Made by a program: the position numbers and the translations under genes | Notes under the pieces: generated by a model | What the model was told of the DNA's origin: nothing | Seen by the model: only the letters and a program-made list of their open reading frames with translations | Databases searched by the model: none | Shown: piece after piece, positions 13,033-13,299 of the stretch | How the letters are laid out: each line of letters starts with the position of its first letter | Position numbering within the stretch: position 1 is the stretch's first letter | NCBI GenBank assembly: GCA_030672255.1 | Contig: DAOVGU010000011.1 | Coordinates: 1-13,299 of the forward strand | Direction of reading: 5' to 3' | Length of the DNA: 13,299 nt | From: a bacterium | GTDB lineage: Bacteria; Ratteibacteria; UBA8468

Positions 13033-13299
13033 ATGGTCACCTGGATAAAGGATGAAAAACATTTACAACAGATTCAGCAAAAGGATAAAAACTTTTTGGT
13101 TTTGGCGTTTTACGGAGCGTTTTCATCAGCCGCGAAGCGGGCGTTGACTGAGCTGGAACAATTCAGTGAGGAAAACGAGAAAATTCCTGTCTATGTGATT
13201 GATGTGGAAAAAGTAAAGAGGATACACAAACAGTTTGGGGTTGAAAATGTGCCCACGGTCATCGCACTGGAAAGGGGAAAGGTAACCCGACGGATTGAG
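13033..13299 (+). CDS. thioredoxin-fold protein lacking CxxC, cut by window end
   Basis: The first 89 codons of a thioredoxin-like protein are present. A strand FLVLAFYGAF (21-30) leads to SSAA (31-34) exactly where thioredoxins carry the redox CxxC. Then come AKRALTELEQF, the strand PVYVIDVE (52-59) and FGVENVPTVIAL, whose Pro74 is the conserved cis-proline. No cysteine occurs in the visible part, so disulfide exchange by the normal mechanism is not possible; a structural or chaperone role is conceivable. AGGGG (13021-13025) precedes the ATG by 7 nt. The frame is open to the end of the window, so the C-terminus is not seen. Confidence 0.82.
   Translation, partial: MVTWIKDEKHLQQIQQKDKNFLVLAFYGAFSSAAKRALTELEQFSEENEKIPVYVIDVEKVKRIHKQFGVENVPTVIALERGKVTRRIE

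Overview
The window is 13.3 kb of AT-rich, densely coding DNA, and every supported gene lies on the plus strand. Bacterial Shine-Dalgarno sites, short or overlapping gene junctions, a molybdenum-cofactor operon, a corrinoid-methyltransferase-like URO-D protein, a DUF1638 fragment, a CooT-family gene and a small ferredoxin together suggest an anaerobic bacterium, probably an uncultivated one. I cannot name the phylum. I saw no rRNA, tRNA, CRISPR array, transposase, convincing sigma-70 promoter or U-tract terminator.

Region 1 (1-4004) is a molybdopterin/molybdenum cofactor operon: moeA, moaA, moaC, and a MOSC-MogA fusion. MoaA and MoaC make cyclic pyranopterin monophosphate from GTP. The MogA domain adenylylates molybdopterin and MoeA inserts the metal. 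Molybdopterin synthase (MoaD/MoaE) is not in the window. The region also carries three kinds of palindromic DNA: a run of short hairpins ahead of moeA, a GC-rich palindrome inserted in frame inside moeA, and a roughly 190 bp inverted repeat between moaA and moaC.

Region 2 (4064-7080) is methyl-transfer themed and looks eroded. It holds a class I SAM methyltransferase lacking the middle of its fold, an intact URO-D/MtaA-like protein, an intact class I methyltransferase, and a DUF1638 protein without its N-terminus. DUF1638 and this URO-D branch often sit together in corrinoid methyltransferase clusters, so this may be the relic of one.

Region 3 (7115-10302) is a tight run: a CooT-like Ni-binding protein gene broken by an in-frame TAA, a His-rich helical 73-aa protein, a TrmO/TsaA-type RNA methyltransferase, an MFS transporter, a 2[4Fe-4S] ferredoxin and a ZIP metal transporter. 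Metal handling is the shared theme.

Region 4 (10377-13299) is bracketed by a perfect 96 bp direct repeat. Copy one lies in a truncated Cys-rich small-protein gene. Copy two lies at the start of what looks like the complete gene. Between them are an MFS transporter, an 86-aa protein of unknown function and a second class I methyltransferase, about 64% identical to the one at 5865. The window ends inside a thioredoxin-fold protein that lacks the CxxC motif.

The most notable observations are the palindrome domesticated as about 28 codons of moeA, the 96 bp repeat that duplicates part of a gene around a 2.3 kb segment, and the stop codon in the CooT-like gene.
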